Shown here: positions 22,335 to 34,190 of the stretch, in pieces
Position numbering within the stretch: the stretch's first letter is position 1
Layout: the number at the start of each line of letters is the position of its first letter
Assembly: GCA_008933995.1 (NCBI GenBank)
Contig: WARS01000013.1
Coordinates: 14,387,806 to 14,451,805, forward strand
Origin: Datnioides undecimradiatus
Taxonomy: Eukaryota; Chordata; Actinopteri; Lobotiformes; Datnioididae
Length of the DNA: 64,000 nt
Direction: 5' to 3'
Notes under the pieces: generated by a model
Told to the model about the DNA's origin: nothing
Database searches by the model: none
What the model saw: the letters and a program-made list of their open reading frames with translations, nothing else
Made by a program: the position numbers and the translations under genes

Positions 22335-24025
22335 GTATCAATCAAACATGTCAAAACATCCATACTAACAGATGAGCTTGGGATTCACCTATCAAATAAG
22401 CTCTGTCTAAAGTTGACAAACTCCAGCACCAGTGTAAAAACACTCATTTCAGTACAATAGATATTGTACAATAAATTGTGTTAGCTTTAAAAAGAACCAG
22501 ACTGACTGTTTTCTTGCTTATAGCTTTCCAAGTTATCTGCCAGCTGAAGCTTAACTGTACAGATAACAGAGATGTGCCAATATTCTCATCTAACTCTCAG
22601 ACAATAAAACAAATAACAACCATAAATTCTGAGAAAAAATTATAGATTAATATTTTCTGATCAATTACTATCACGTTTTTTGCTTGTTTTGATTCTCCCA
22701 CCCATGTCTGAGATCTGGTCTAGTGGCTCAGATGTTTGCAGTTGTCCCTGTCAACATGTTGTTGCAAGACAGAGAAACAACTGACCCAATCAGCACCTTT
22801 GCAGGCAGGAAGCAAGTCAGGTTATCACACTGTGTTAGAGCCAGACAGATCAGGACTCCTCTGACATCAAAAAGTTTAATCATTACTCTGAAACAATACT
22901 TAAAATATATAAAAAACACAACAAAATACAAACAGAAATGAAATCAAATGTTTTTCTCCTTGCAGTATGATTTTGATTATGTGAAATACCTGCCTTCAGA
23001 ATATACTAGCTGAGCTATGATAAAAACAGCAACTGAAATAAACTGAAACATGTTACTAAAATAAGAATACTTTATATTCAGGCAAGATTCATATAGGTTT
23101 GCAGCAAAATCTAATTTCAGGAACAAATGAAGCTTTAATGTGGGGGGTCTGTTGGTTGTTGGAAACAGCTTTTGATTGTTTTTAAATTAATAATTTCAAT
23201 TGTGAATTTTAAACACAGTCCCCTCCTTTATTTAATTAAATGACCTACATGCAATGTTAGCAAGTCTCTCCAAATTGCTCCAATACAGTATAAAAATGTA
23301 TTTGTGGAGTTGGTTTTCTATCTGGGAGCCGATTTTAAGTCATGATCTCTTGAAATCAGCATTACACGTCAACAAACTTTGACAGTGAAGTTTTCTTTAA
23401 TTTGATACTTCTAATCACGATGATGCACTCTTCACCATCACTATTTGTCTTAAATTGTTACCGTCTTATACAAAAGTTCATTTTTAACAAAGTATCTAAA
23501 ATATTTATTTATCCCTATGCAGTTTCTTTCCAGCTTCCAGTCCATGGTACTTTGAGGAATATTAGACCAAACAAAGCATATGCCATCTTGTGGCATGCTC
23601 TAATTTTTAGGAATGACAGATTAATTCAAAGTGTTAGTCAAGTCAAAAGGTCTATACACGTGTATAATGCACAACAAAGACACTCAATGGAAAGAAAATC
23701 CAAGATGAAAAGAAAGCATGAAGTCTATGCTAACAGTATGTTCACATCTTTCTGGAGTCGTGACAGACATACTCTCTTTGCACATGTGGAGCTGGACATT
23801 GTTAAAGGCCGCTAGTTTCAACGCAATTTTCCTTGGATGTCGTCTTCGAAACACAAAAGGAAAGAACAAGGCTTTGTTGGTGGGAGCCTCCAGGAGAATG
23901 TAGAGCACTGCTGTGGGCAGTTTGCTTCTGCCAGAGGTCAGCCCTCACATAAACCCCTACACCACCGGTTTTTGATAATATGATGCATTCATTTGTCATG
24001 GTTTTCCATAAATTCAATTTTAAGG
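22335..24025. other. Anonymous AT-rich spacer
   Basis: A 137-codon forward frame at 23402-23815 has no recognisable domain and is not called. I see no known repeat. Confidence 0.5.
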
Positions 24026-24029
24026 GTTT

Positions 24030-24215
24030 GAAAAAAATCAGTTTACATTTGGGCTGATTTTCCTTGCAGCTGCACATTGTGTTTCGGTCTTTTTGGCTCA
24101 GCTCCCATTTGAGATGCTTATCAGATGCTTGCAGATGAGCATCTGTCATCTCCTCTATGGTGTCTTGTCAAATCACTCAGTTTGCTCAAAACACTTTGAG
24201 AGGAAAATGTACCGG
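24030..24215. promoter_or_regulatory. Candidate conserved block with E-box hairpin
   Basis: CAGATGCT (24122-24129) and AGCATCTG (24138-24145) are perfect inverted arms around TGCAGATG, giving three CAGATG/CATCTG E-box cores in 24 bp. The flanks hold TGATTTTCC, TTATCAGATG and TCAAATCACTC. Function is inferred. Confidence 0.38.
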
Positions 24216-24665
24216 TGTAATACCGAGCTCCTTCTTGTCTCATTGGTTAGCACATGATCAAAAAGTTAGCGAATAAAGAAGTTCTGCCAGAGAGAGGGTA
24301 AAGAAAAGAGAAGCCCTCTGTGTGGGATTTCAATTATGGACTTTTTTTCCCTCCACCTTTGTTTCTTTAATAGAGGTCTTCGATTAATTTCAGAAAGGTT
24401 TTCTCCCATTTTTCTCTTCGCTTCCTCATTTTCATTAAATGTCCCTGTTGGAGCTCAGCACACTGTGTATTACATTAGCCGGTTAGCCAAGAGAGAGAGG
24501 ATACGTTGGTCCACGTTTTATTACAACCCGTGTCTTTGAGATGCAATGTAAATCAGCAGGTCAGGGGGTCAGCAGAACACATTAATTCTACGCTGCAGAT
24601 GAAACGATGAGTGGAGCCTTGCCTCCAAGGCTGTGTTTCATTGCCCCATCCTCATCACATGCAAT
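24216..24665. promoter_or_regulatory. Candidate conserved non-coding block
   Basis: The block contains CTCATTGGTTAG, CATGATCAAAAAG, TTTCAATTATGG, TCGATTAATTTC, TCATTAAATG, CATTAATTC and CATGCAATAATATC, a run of homeodomain, SOX and TCF-like words in complex sequence. A pyrimidine stretch (24337-24370) interrupts it. Confidence 0.4.
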
Positions 24666-25085
24666 AATATCTAACACTGAACAAGGACCTTTTAAAATAG
24701 TATATAGTTAACATGAAATTAATCTCAACTGTGGCGTGTGTAACGTTAAATACGTTTCACTTTGATACAGGAACAAAACATGGGCAACGCTGGAAAACAG
24801 TAGTACAATACATTAAATTAGGTTAGATTAGACTCTAATATTATAAATGTAAATAATATGTAATTAAAACACAATGACATATGTGTGTTTGTTACTTTGG
24901 ATTATTCATGCATATATTTTGAGTTAGCTGTGTTAATGAATCTTTTAAAAAGTGTAAATTAATCTGTAGATTTATTATTTTGAGACAGTACATTCAAATG
25001 AATTGAAATACTTGTGTAGAAAGTATTTTCAATTAAAACCATGTGCGCTGAATACAAATTGCATATGAATCTCAACAGTTTGAAA
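24666..25085. other. Anonymous AT-rich spacer
   Basis: The sequence is strongly AT-rich and nothing is identifiable. Confidence 0.5.
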
Positions 25086-25250
25086 AATGATGCGAATGCT
25101 TTTTATTTATCAGGACTGACATGACGTATTAATCAAAGACAGTACATTGCAGCTCTCTGAGAAAGGCTCACTTTACTGGTTCATCTGTCTTTAGGTTGTG
25201 GAGGGTCAGTCAACACAAGCAGCTTTATAGCTGCAGGTTTCATGTGATGG
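25086..25250. promoter_or_regulatory. Candidate conserved non-coding block
   Basis: TTTTTATTTATC, TGACGTATTAATCAAAG and the perfect inverted repeat GCAGCT-TTAT-AGCTGC (25219-25234) lie in 165 bp of complex sequence. Confidence 0.35.
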
Positions 25251-25950
25251 TAAGTATGGTGACATACAGTGTTGAAAAACTATAACCATTTAATGTATCA
25301 TCTCAGACAGCATTTCATCTATACCATGATATTTTGTTGAAATGTGCGAAGGGGTTTTAGGAGATTTTACAAAAGCAGCGAATCTCAAACTTACACTACA
25401 GATACACATTTCAAGAAAATTCCAGTTTTAATAACAGATATGTTTACACAGCAGCAATTATTCAAAAGCAGTGTATTTTAATTTTTTCAAATGAAGCTAC
25501 AAAACATTAACTACAATATCCAGAAGTCAGATTACTAAGATGAAATCATCCATATCCTCATAATTTCTGGAAATTTCACACAAACAGTTGGTTGCAGCTG
25601 CTCATTACTGCCGTTGCCTATTTAGTGGCCTGGCAAGCAGTTTTTATTTTTGATCTTTAATTTTCCTACTCAGCAATATTTTTCAACCTTTCCTTTCCTT
25701 TCTTCTTTCCCCATTCAGTCTACGTTTTGCTGCAGAGGCAGAGAACACTCTTTTAGTGCACACATACATCTCAAATGTATGAAAATTCAGAGACCATTTG
25801 TGTGCACTGTCTGTGGGTTTGCTTGAGATGCAAGATAAAGACACAAAGTGATAAAGAGTGCCACCTGTGTCATGTCTGTGCACAGTGTGTGTGTAGAGTG
25901 TGTGTGTGCACAAAGCATGGATAGGTGTATTGGCCAAGCAGTGTAATAAC
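25251..25950. other. Anonymous spacer
   Basis: An interrupted TGTG stretch occurs near 25886-25911. Nothing else is identifiable. Confidence 0.5.
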
Positions 25951-25954
25951 CTAC

Positions 25955-26090
25955 TGCTACAGTGAGTCCAGAGCCCTCTCAGCAGACGCCCCCTTTGGGC
26001 CGCCTCCACCAGCACCGACTCTCCTCTGAGTGCACACTTTAATTAATAATCAAGCTAATTGGATTGAGGTCCCCCATTGTGCAGCCGACG
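25955..26090. promoter_or_regulatory. Candidate conserved block, homeodomain-rich
   Basis: A GC-rich half (CAGCAGACGCC, GGGCCGCC) is followed by TTTAATTAATAATCAAGCTAAT and TAATTGGATTG, then CCATTGTG (26074-26081, SOX-like). It abuts a TG microsatellite. Confidence 0.4.
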
Positions 26091-26095
26091 TGTGT

Positions 26096-26131
<36 letters not shown>
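26091..26131. repeat. (TG)n microsatellite
   Basis: About 20 units, with one TA interruption at 26099-26100. Confidence 0.97.
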
Positions 26132-26133
<2 letters not shown>

Positions 26134-26855
26134 AGTGGGTATAACATAAGCACATTTGGCTGCATTTGACAGCATGTTTAAACATGTTTTTGTGTGTCTG
26201 AGAGGTCGAGGCAGCCACCGTTATGTTCTGCTCTCCTTGTGCAAGCTAAAGATGATAGTAAAACTTGATGGTGCTCAAGAGGCAGCTCCCATTTTATAGA
26301 AATGTCTTCCGCACTGGTTGTAAAACATGTACCTTTCAGTACCCTCCACACTCCAAAGGTACAATAAAGTGATAAAGGAGCACATTTATTGCATTTATTG
26401 CATAAACACCTGAGGAAAAACAGTGTTTCGCCCTGAAAGTTGATTTGATTTTAAAGGCTCAATATTCCATCTCTTTGACAAGCTTGACAAGGTTGTAAAT
26501 ACATTAAAGAAATGCTACAGAACCTTTTCATGAACATGAAATAGTTGCTGATGTTAAAGGTGAAGTTATTTCAGTTTCCCTCATGTGTAATGGTGCACTG
26601 AGTTGTTTTGTCAAAGGGAAAGGCATGTCATGGCACCCTTGAGATTTTTCATTCTTCGCATTCTATGAAGACATACTGCAAAGCTTGTGTTTACTAACTT
26701 TGTGCCTTATTACTATTGAGAATTACAACTCACTCATTCTCATTATTTCCTGTTTAGTTCACCTCTTCCTGTCCTCTAACCTCCTCTCCTATTCATCTGC
26801 CTCCTCTCTAGCCCCAGAAGTTCGTCCAGTCTATCTCCCCTACATAGCCCCTACC
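26132..26855. other. Anonymous spacer with duplicated ATTTATTGC
   Basis: At 26384-26402 ATTTATTGC is tandemly duplicated, giving two adjacent TTTATTG words of the CDX/posterior-HOX type. Nothing else is identifiable. Confidence 0.45.
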
Positions 26856-26859
26856 CCCT

Positions 26860-27135
26860 CCTTCCCTCTCTCTCTCTCTCTCATTCTCGGCGTGGACGTT
26901 TGGCAGGGAAGGCGGTGGGCGCTGCAGGCCAGTTCTCTATATTAGATGTCAGGCCTCAGATAGGGACTCAGGCCTGTGGGTAAACACTTTGACAGCTTCT
27001 ACAGAGGATATTTTGTCGGTGAAATGGAGTCTGCATTACTCCAGGTGAAAAGAGACAGGAAAAGAGACAGAGAGGCGGAGGAGCGAGGAGTCTCACTCTT
27101 TCACAATAGATCCAGTCCTCCGATGTAAGCAAATG
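26860..27135. promoter_or_regulatory. Candidate conserved block after a (CT)n run
   Basis: (CT)n at 26865-26882 precedes GC-rich complex sequence with CAGGCCTCAG and ACTCAGGCCTG (two AGGCCT cores), GGGTAAACAC (FOX-like) and CTCCAGGTGAAA. Coding potential is absent. Confidence 0.33.
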
Positions 27136-27475
27136 CATTTGATTAAGATAACAAAGACCAAAAGACAAAACTACAAGCTGATAATTTATTATTTAGTTAT
27201 TTTTTGGGACATATTATTCTACATCTTACTACTGGGACTAAAATCACTTATGGATATTTACTGAATATACAAAAAATAAATTCACACATATTTTCCGAAT
27301 CACTTCCTGGATGTCATCAAAGTCTGCACCAACTAATTACCATTCACAGATTATATGACACTGAATGTGTTCACACTAGAGAATAAACGTTTGAAACTCA
27401 CAGAATTGAGGGACTAAAATATAGGGACTTTATGCAACATCTTCCCTGTTTATGATGGTATTAAAAATCATGAGC
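27136..27475. other. Anonymous AT-rich spacer
   Basis: Nothing identifiable in this stretch. Confidence 0.5.
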
Positions 27476-27479
27476 GTAG

Positions 27480-27513
27480 GGTGTGTGTGTGTGTGTGTGT
27501 GCATATGTGTGTG
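27480..27513. repeat. (TG)n microsatellite
   Basis: About ten perfect units, then GCATATGTGTGTG. Confidence 0.95.
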
Positions 27514-27569
27514 ACACAAGGTGGAGGGTATAGAGGAAGATTTCTTGGATGCATTAGCTTCAGTATGGC

Positions 27570-27830
27570 AAATTAAATTTGAATGCAAATGCAGCGGTAT
27601 TTCTTGACAGTCGGTGATAAAAACCCTATTATGTTTAATGATATGCTTTGTGAATGTGCATGAGTGGAGAGTGGTCTGCAACTCAGGGGGCCATCTTCAA
27701 AAGTCTGCCTACCCTCTCCCCGGTGGCTTTGAACAGCGGAGGTGCACGTTTGTGTGTTCACACTTTCGTATATGCGTGTTTTTTGAGTCGCTAAAGTTTG
27801 CCATGCAGCAACTTCTCTCATAGAGCTTCA
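27570..27830. promoter_or_regulatory. Candidate conserved block with octamer word
   Basis: ATGCAAAT (27583-27590) is the exact POU octamer. It is followed by GTTTAATGATATGC, GGGGGCCATC and GGTGCACG in complex sequence. Confidence 0.35.
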
Positions 27831-27954
27831 CTAGAAGGCAGACGATTTCCTTCTAAAAACTGTTAGCCAAGCTCATCCAAACCTCTGAAGAATTACACCG
27901 ATGCCCTAAAATACTTTCTGAATAGCAAAGCTGAAGTCGTGTCCTTCACAGACT

Positions 27955-28140
27955 TTCATGTTTTATTTTTTTTCTCACGTTTCCATGGTGCTCTCTAAGC
28001 TTTGCAGGAGAATGATCATTCACATATTTCATGCTCCTAACAACACGGCATAGAAACATTTCCTTGAATTCATTTATCGAGTAAGATGTCTTATTTGTCA
28101 CACCTAGAGGCATGAGGAAAGAGGAACAGTGGGTGTTTTT
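27955..28140. promoter_or_regulatory. Candidate conserved block with palindrome
   Basis: The 12-bp perfect palindrome GAATGATCATTC (28010-28021), TCATTTATCG and TCACACCT (T-box-like, near 28099) sit in non-repetitive sequence. Confidence 0.33.
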
Positions 28141-29285
28141 TTAAGACTGCTTATAATGCAGCAGGAATGCTGAAAATTGTTAGAGGCGTGTGTTTTTTCT
28201 GTGCCTCCTTTTGGATATGTGACTGTGGTGTGTATGTCGAGTGGGCGCATGCCCATGTGTGCATCTAAAATATGAGCTGGTTGTCTTAATGAGGGAGTGA
28301 GTGTTTAGTGACCTGTCCATTCACAGCCTATTGATTTGGTTTGATGTCTCTGTAAACAGCCAAGCACTTTGTGGAGATGCATAGCGAGCAGGATCATAAA
28401 AACAGACGCATCAGTCATCGCACAAACATACTCGTTATGTCACCACATGGCTGCACACAGGCACCAAATCCATTTCTTAAAAACAGCCTAATGATTTCCA
28501 AAGTCCAGCCAGAACTGTAGTTAAAAGTAATAACATTTCCTAAAGATGCATGTTCTGTTGTGCTTAAAAGCTTTTTGAATCTGCCCTTATCTGATCATTT
28601 GTTTTTTAGGCCTTGCTGTCAGTCGTTCCAGACAGCAGGGGAAGTTTATCAGAATCCTTTATAATCACTTCAGTTTGATCCTCCTTGAACTATTGGTTGG
28701 CTTTTGATGTCTACAGCAATGTTGAGTCTCATTACCTGCCAAACACAGAAAGGACGAGCAACAAAGAAGACGATGGAGAAACTCTTGATTGAAAAAAAAT
28801 ATTGTGTGTAATGTACAAATGCTGACACTAGCATGGCAACATACCAGCAATAACAATGCTTACATGCAGAATGTATAAAGATAGTTGTTTTATTGTGTTT
28901 GTGGACTGATTTGTGAGATGATGCTAGGTGCTAGGTCATTAGCATTCATCCTGAGGTTATTATGACAATAGACTCAGAGGAAGTGATTGCAGTATCAGCA
29001 GTCCGCAAAAATATTCATTTGGATGAGCGCAGATATAGTGAACAGGAAGATTTCTCACCAATTTATGATCAAACACACTTATAACACAATTAAATTTAGA
29101 AATAAAAGTCTGCATTTAATCATAGTCTGTCTCTTTTCATTTGAGATAAATAAATATCAGTATTTGGAATTCATATTGTGTTCATTAATTGTTCATATGG
29201 TCTTAATTTGTATTGTCTTAGCTGATAACTGAGATCGTGTATTAATGTCTGGCCGACAAAATGCATGAGAACAGTTTATTAAGCT
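28141..29285. other. Spacer with a possible weak block at 28290-28480
   Basis: The part near 28290-28480 is mixed in composition but has no strong motif cluster. The rest is AT-rich. Confidence 0.4.
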
Positions 29286-29287
29286 GT

Positions 29288-29625
29288 ATGTTTTGCTGCT
29301 TGCTTAGTAGCAGCTTTGTCCTGTGGCGAGGCTCAGGGGTTGGCTCCAGCCAGGTGGAATGAGAACAAACAAGCTGTCAGAAGTAATCACATCTCCCAGA
29401 CACTGGACATGTGAATGCACCAACATATCTGTCCATCAGCGCCTCAGAGCCAGTGGCCAGTGTCTGGGGCCCCCTGAGCCACATCACAGACTGACAGAAA
29501 GGTTGGCACTGATGAGGGCTGTTGTCTTTATGTTCAACAAGAGAGGAAATTAAGCCATTTTTAAAATGTATCTGGCCTGAATTGACCAGCATCGACTGTG
29601 CTATGAGATAATTGTCTTCAGATTT
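29288..29625. promoter_or_regulatory. Candidate conserved block with 12-bp inverted repeat
   Basis: CCCAGACACTGG (29395-29406) and CCAGTGTCTGGG (29457-29468) are perfect inverted arms with a 50-nt loop. The block also has AAGTAATCACATC, GGAAATTAAGCC, GAGCC/GGCTC words and GAGATAATTG. Frames on both strands lack recognisable domains. Confidence 0.42.
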
Positions 29626-30215
29626 CTATACTATAGGGAATAACGAGGCAGATTCTGGACAGTGACCTGGTTTAAGAACAACTAATCTTAGAGCTTAGAA
29701 ATTCATAAACCTACCAATGACCAGTGTTTTTGAACACTTTCTTCTTTAAGTGAACGCTCCTCCAGCCAAACACTCAAGAAAAGGTGAGGAAACACTCCAG
29801 GACTTTATAAATGAATCTCTTAAATGCTTTTCCCCGGCCTCATGTAAGTTACTTATCGTTACAGTTCATTATTTTATGTTTTTGATGCAATTTTGTTTAC
29901 TTCCAAAAAGCAAAAAGTTTAAGGGAGGACCGCAGGGAGTCAAAAAATGAACTGGAGTGGAATAAATATGCTTTTCTGTTAAATCCATGAGGGAATGGCC
30001 CTCCCTCAAAACCTGTTTACTAGCACAAAAAAAACAACAACAAGAAAAAAAAACATGAGCACTCTTTCTAGTTTTAATCCTCTCCTTTTGAATGACAGGA
30101 TTATTTTTTTGTGGCGAGAGAACATTTGAGATAAGTATCACTATCTCTTCTTCCATCACTTCAACTGCAGGTTATTGAATATCCCAGTGGAGGGGAAAAA
30201 CTAATTACGAAACGT
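29626..30215. other. Anonymous AT-rich spacer
   Basis: A-rich runs interrupted by C occur at 30026-30053. Nothing else is identifiable. Confidence 0.5.
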
Positions 30216-30219
30216 GTCT

Positions 30220-30580
30220 GGCTAAGAGAGTTATCTGCGAGATAGCCCGCAGTGCAGCCATGTTTTTAGCCCTTTTGTTTTTTTGTTGTGCAAACTAATT
30301 AGTTTTTTCTCTTTTTTTAAAAGGAGAAATGCTCAGCTGCTCCCCAAACTAGTAATGACCTTCCATCGGAATTATGACACCGGCAGATGTAAAGCTTTTG
30401 ATTAAGCCCATTTACATGGAGCCTGCACTAGTTGAGACGTTCAGCTTCGATGCTCAGGATTATAAGTCCCATTCTGTTTTGCCGTAGGTGGAGTGCTTTT
30501 CCAAATTGCTTTCATTATGAATACTAAATCTCTCCCTAAACTTTGATGAAACCTTGAGATGATAGATTTACTTAGGTTTA
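30220..30580. promoter_or_regulatory. Candidate conserved non-coding block
   Basis: AAACTAATTAG, AACTAGTAATGACC, TTTTGATTAAGCCC, CAGGATTATAAG, TTTCATTATGAATAC and CTTTGATG (TCF/LEF-like) are spread over 360 bp. This is one of the stronger CNE-like blocks by motif content. No exon is evident. Confidence 0.45.
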
Positions 30581-31340
30581 CAGTTTTCATAGCAATTTTC
30601 CTCCAAACTTTGTTAAGAAGCTATCACTTGCACATGTAAGCTTGTTTGCCAGTTATTAATAATGAACAACATCAAAATAAGCTCTCTATTTAAAAAGCGA
30701 AATTGACTTGGCTGAAGTAGTGTGGATGTACTGTATTAGTTCAGTATTTTGGTTCTTAACTTTGGGATAAAACAATACAATTAGCCGCTCTAGCGGATGG
30801 CTGCTCAAATCCCTGAAATGTGTTAGACTAATAGACTTTGCTATTAATGCAAGTCAAAAAGTCATTTGACCATTTTGACACCAACCGATTACTCACTGCA
30901 TGCTTAGGTAAGTTAAACTACAGTATAGTAATTAACGTTTCAGCTGGTTCATCTCTAATGAAGCTGCTATTCAACGCATTCAAAGAAACATGAAAAAAGT
31001 GAATAATCTCTATGACCATAAATAAATCTCAAAATAAAATGTGGTTCCATTCAAAAAATATATAATTTGTTGAAGCTTTGCTCAATGCTTTATGTTGTAG
31101 ACAAGGCCAATGGTCTTTTTTATAAAAAGATGAGTAGAGCATATAGAAATAAGTGCTTTATTAACAACTTGCATTTCTTTGTAACGTGTGATCTAGTAAA
31201 CATAATGATGGTTTTGACTGTTCACTATGTTGCAATTCATATCGAGCTTCATATTGAGCAAATGGATTTGAGAATACTGTTACTCATCTCATCTTATTGT
31301 GAAAATGTATTTACCATCATTCACACTGCATTTTACAGTG
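30581..31340. other. Anonymous AT-rich spacer
   Basis: Nothing identifiable in this stretch. Confidence 0.5.
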
Positions 31341-31344
31341 TGAA

Positions 31345-31765
31345 GGGGCAAAAATAATAATGCGCTATTCTCTCTCTTTGTGTCAGCTCAAAACCTGAGT
31401 ATATAGGAGGGCTTGTGTGCCCTATAGGCTGCTTAGAGTACAGAAATCGAAAGGAAGGGATGGGATGGGAAATGTCAGTGAAAAAGCAGAAGAAATAAAA
31501 AGTGTTCTCTCTGTATGTGCCACAGGACCTCACCCCGGGGACTTATCTCCTGTGCCCGTGTTGCCGATCCGTTAATGGCTGGCATCATAACTCTCTACGC
31601 GGAGGCTGTTTGCTGCGGCTTCTGTCACAGGTTCATCATTACGCTGATAGCTTAACACTTGGCAATGAAACAAAGTAGCCTCCCACTGGTGTAGATCAAT
31701 CCTCTGACGCCAGGAGAAACCCTGAGAGTATATCCACAGCACTAATACAACCCACTGAGAGGAAA
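31345..31765. promoter_or_regulatory. Candidate conserved non-coding block
   Basis: The central part (31520-31700) has CCCCGGGGACTTATC, GATCCGTTAATGGC, TCATCATTACGCTGATAGC and GATCAATCC. It is CpG-containing and complex compared with flanks. The 147-codon minus-strand frame across part of it has no domain resemblance. Confidence 0.42.
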
Positions 31766-33870
31766 GACGAAGGTATATAGAGCTATTGAGAGCCATAGGC
31801 TGTAGCTCTAATAAAGTGCTTTGAATCAGTACACACAGCTGCTCTGCCCCACAAATAACTGATTGCTCAGAATAATGTTTACCAGAATGAAAATGGTCAT
31901 ATTGAACAGCTGACGTGGTATGCCTATAAACAAATAAAATGTCGGTATTTGTTTGTTTCATATAATCATACTCTTTTTTTAGCATCACAGTTGAAAGAAA
32001 CGCCTTCATATTCACTGTTAAAGGTTTATCATAACATTACAGACAGCAATTGGCCAGTGAGTTGCTATAAGTGACTGTACAGCTCTAACTAACACAGAAT
32101 TATATCAGACAGATTTTTTTTAAAGTTCAAATTATTTATTTTTTATAATTTAATAAAATACCTGATTTTCACATTCACAAACTGTCAATGCTCCTTGTCT
32201 ATAGGTCTATTTCCACTGAGAACCCATAACAATGGATACAGACAGAGGAACATTAAAACATCAGAGAAAGTAGTAATTAAACTAAATGTATAGTGTTGAT
32301 GGTGCTTTGATTCTTTAAGGTGCAGAGGGTTTTGTGTCAGGATCTGTGGTCAAACCTTCCTATAGACAGAGAAGCTGTCTTTTTCAGCATAGAATATGAA
32401 AATTTGGGTTTAAAGGCTTATGCTGAAAAACACATTTCACACATGCAAGTTTTAAGATCTGTGGCACTGAACTGAGGCTGGGGGCCTCCTGTTAAGGCAG
32501 GATACACTAGCTGGCTCATAAGTTACTTGGTAACAGCTGTCAGGTTCATTTCTGCAGTAAAGTGGTTAGGAGATGTTCCCATTTTGTATCTCAGACATTT
32601 ATAGGCAACCAAAGTCCTGCAACCACCCTCTCCCCGCTAGCTTGTGTTTCTCTGGCTCCTGTGGGTGTTCCCATTGAGAATTTCTTTGATCAGTGTGTCT
32701 GAAAATCACATTCCTGGGGTATTTTAAGGTAAATGTGTATCTGCTTCTCTACTACACAGTACATTTTGAGCATCTCATCATTTTAACAACACTGCCTTGT
32801 TCAGATTCAACACCAGCTCTTGTGAGACCTTGTGTAGCGTGGCTGTTTGATTTCTGACATCACATTACGCACTTAGTTTGACTGTTGTCACTTGTGTCAT
32901 GTATTTAATTTCATTTGTGTTACACTGTGAGGAGAGCCCACAGGAACCGGTGGAAGCCGGCCTTACTGCATTGTTTGTTTTTCTTATGATAAAGAAGCAT
33001 TGATAGTGTCATTACAAACGTTTGAATTACATCTCAGTTAAAGTTCTTAGAAAGAAGTGTTATATATATAGAGCTTAATATTTAGAGGTAATTGGTGAAC
33101 GGCAAGCATGCTTGTGTGCATGAAGTGACGTACAACTTCTGTGACTCACAACATCACCTACTACTTCTTACTTTCTTCCAGTACCTCCTATACTTTTATT
33201 CACACATACTGTATAGCTCAGATACATGCACGCAGCACTTCCTGTTCATGTTTTTTGTGTCTTTACGCTGTACACTGCAGATACATTGTACAGAAGTTTG
33301 CTCCCAGTGCACTTTGGTTTGACGTCAGTTGTCAGTTGCTATCACATTTGGCTTAAGAGCCACTGCTATTAGTGCCCTGTTCTCAGTAGGGTCAGTGCCT
33401 TTACAAAGGTTTCCCTCTGCACTTATAAAGATTGCTACGTTTGTCTACTCTGTTGTGGGAGTATAGCAAGACCTGGACCCTCTCAGAGGACAAGACCCTG
33501 TATGAGACGGAGGTAACAGAATGCAATTAAACATGTGTTGTGCCATCTGTAGGTCCAGGACAGAGCTCACATATAAAAACTAGAATAAGTGGAGGGCCTG
33601 CATATAATACTGTGGCTGAGTGGCTGATGATTTCATTAGTTATTGAGTTAACTAGCTGCAAATTCTGGTTGATGTCGCTATGTGTCAGTGTTATGTTCAA
33701 GAATACAGTGACTGCTGGTATTCAGAAGCTGCTGTGCCTCTATAGAGTATTCTGTTTCAGTGCAGTGGGTAAGTAAAGCGAGACTAGGCACATCTGTACT
33801 GTTCTGGTCTGTAAATCATTGGTTAGAGAGCCTAGAGACTATTCATGTTGTCAATGAAGCACGCAGAAGT
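31766..33870. other. Anonymous AT-rich spacer
   Basis: Very AT-rich DNA lies at 32100-32165. No gene, recognisable repeat or clear regulatory block was seen over 2 kb. Confidence 0.5.
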
Positions 33871-33874
33871 GAAA

Positions 33875-34190
33875 GGCAACAGAGAGAGAGTTTCTGTCGC
33901 AAATCTCATCCTCTCCTGACACCTGTCATCATTCACTTTTTTGCAGAAGAAGAGCAGTTTCATTCTGCGGACCCAGGAAGAAAATAGTATTGAATAACCC
34001 CCTTGGTCAAATATTTTTGAGGAACTTCAGGCGGTGTGATAAATTAGGTGGCCCAGTAGATCGATAGAGCCTTCTTTCTTCATAGCTCAAGATGGGATTT
34101 GTCAAATTCAGGGCCAGAGAGAAGTCCATTAAGTTCATCACACAGACTTGCCTGTAATTTTGAGGTAAGAAAATAACAATATGGGGAATG
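33875..34190. promoter_or_regulatory. Weak candidate conserved block
   Basis: CCTGACACCTGTCATC, GTGTGATAAATTAGG and TAGATCGATAG lie in complex sequence. Evidence is thin. Confidence 0.25.

Noticed and set aside
23402-23815. 137-codon forward frame
   Set aside because: No domain resemblance. It lies in an AT-rich spacer where such a length can arise by chance in 64 kb.
31572-32015. 147-codon minus-strand frame
   Set aside because: No recognisable domain. It runs from a CNE-like block into AT-rich spacer, unlike an exon boundary.
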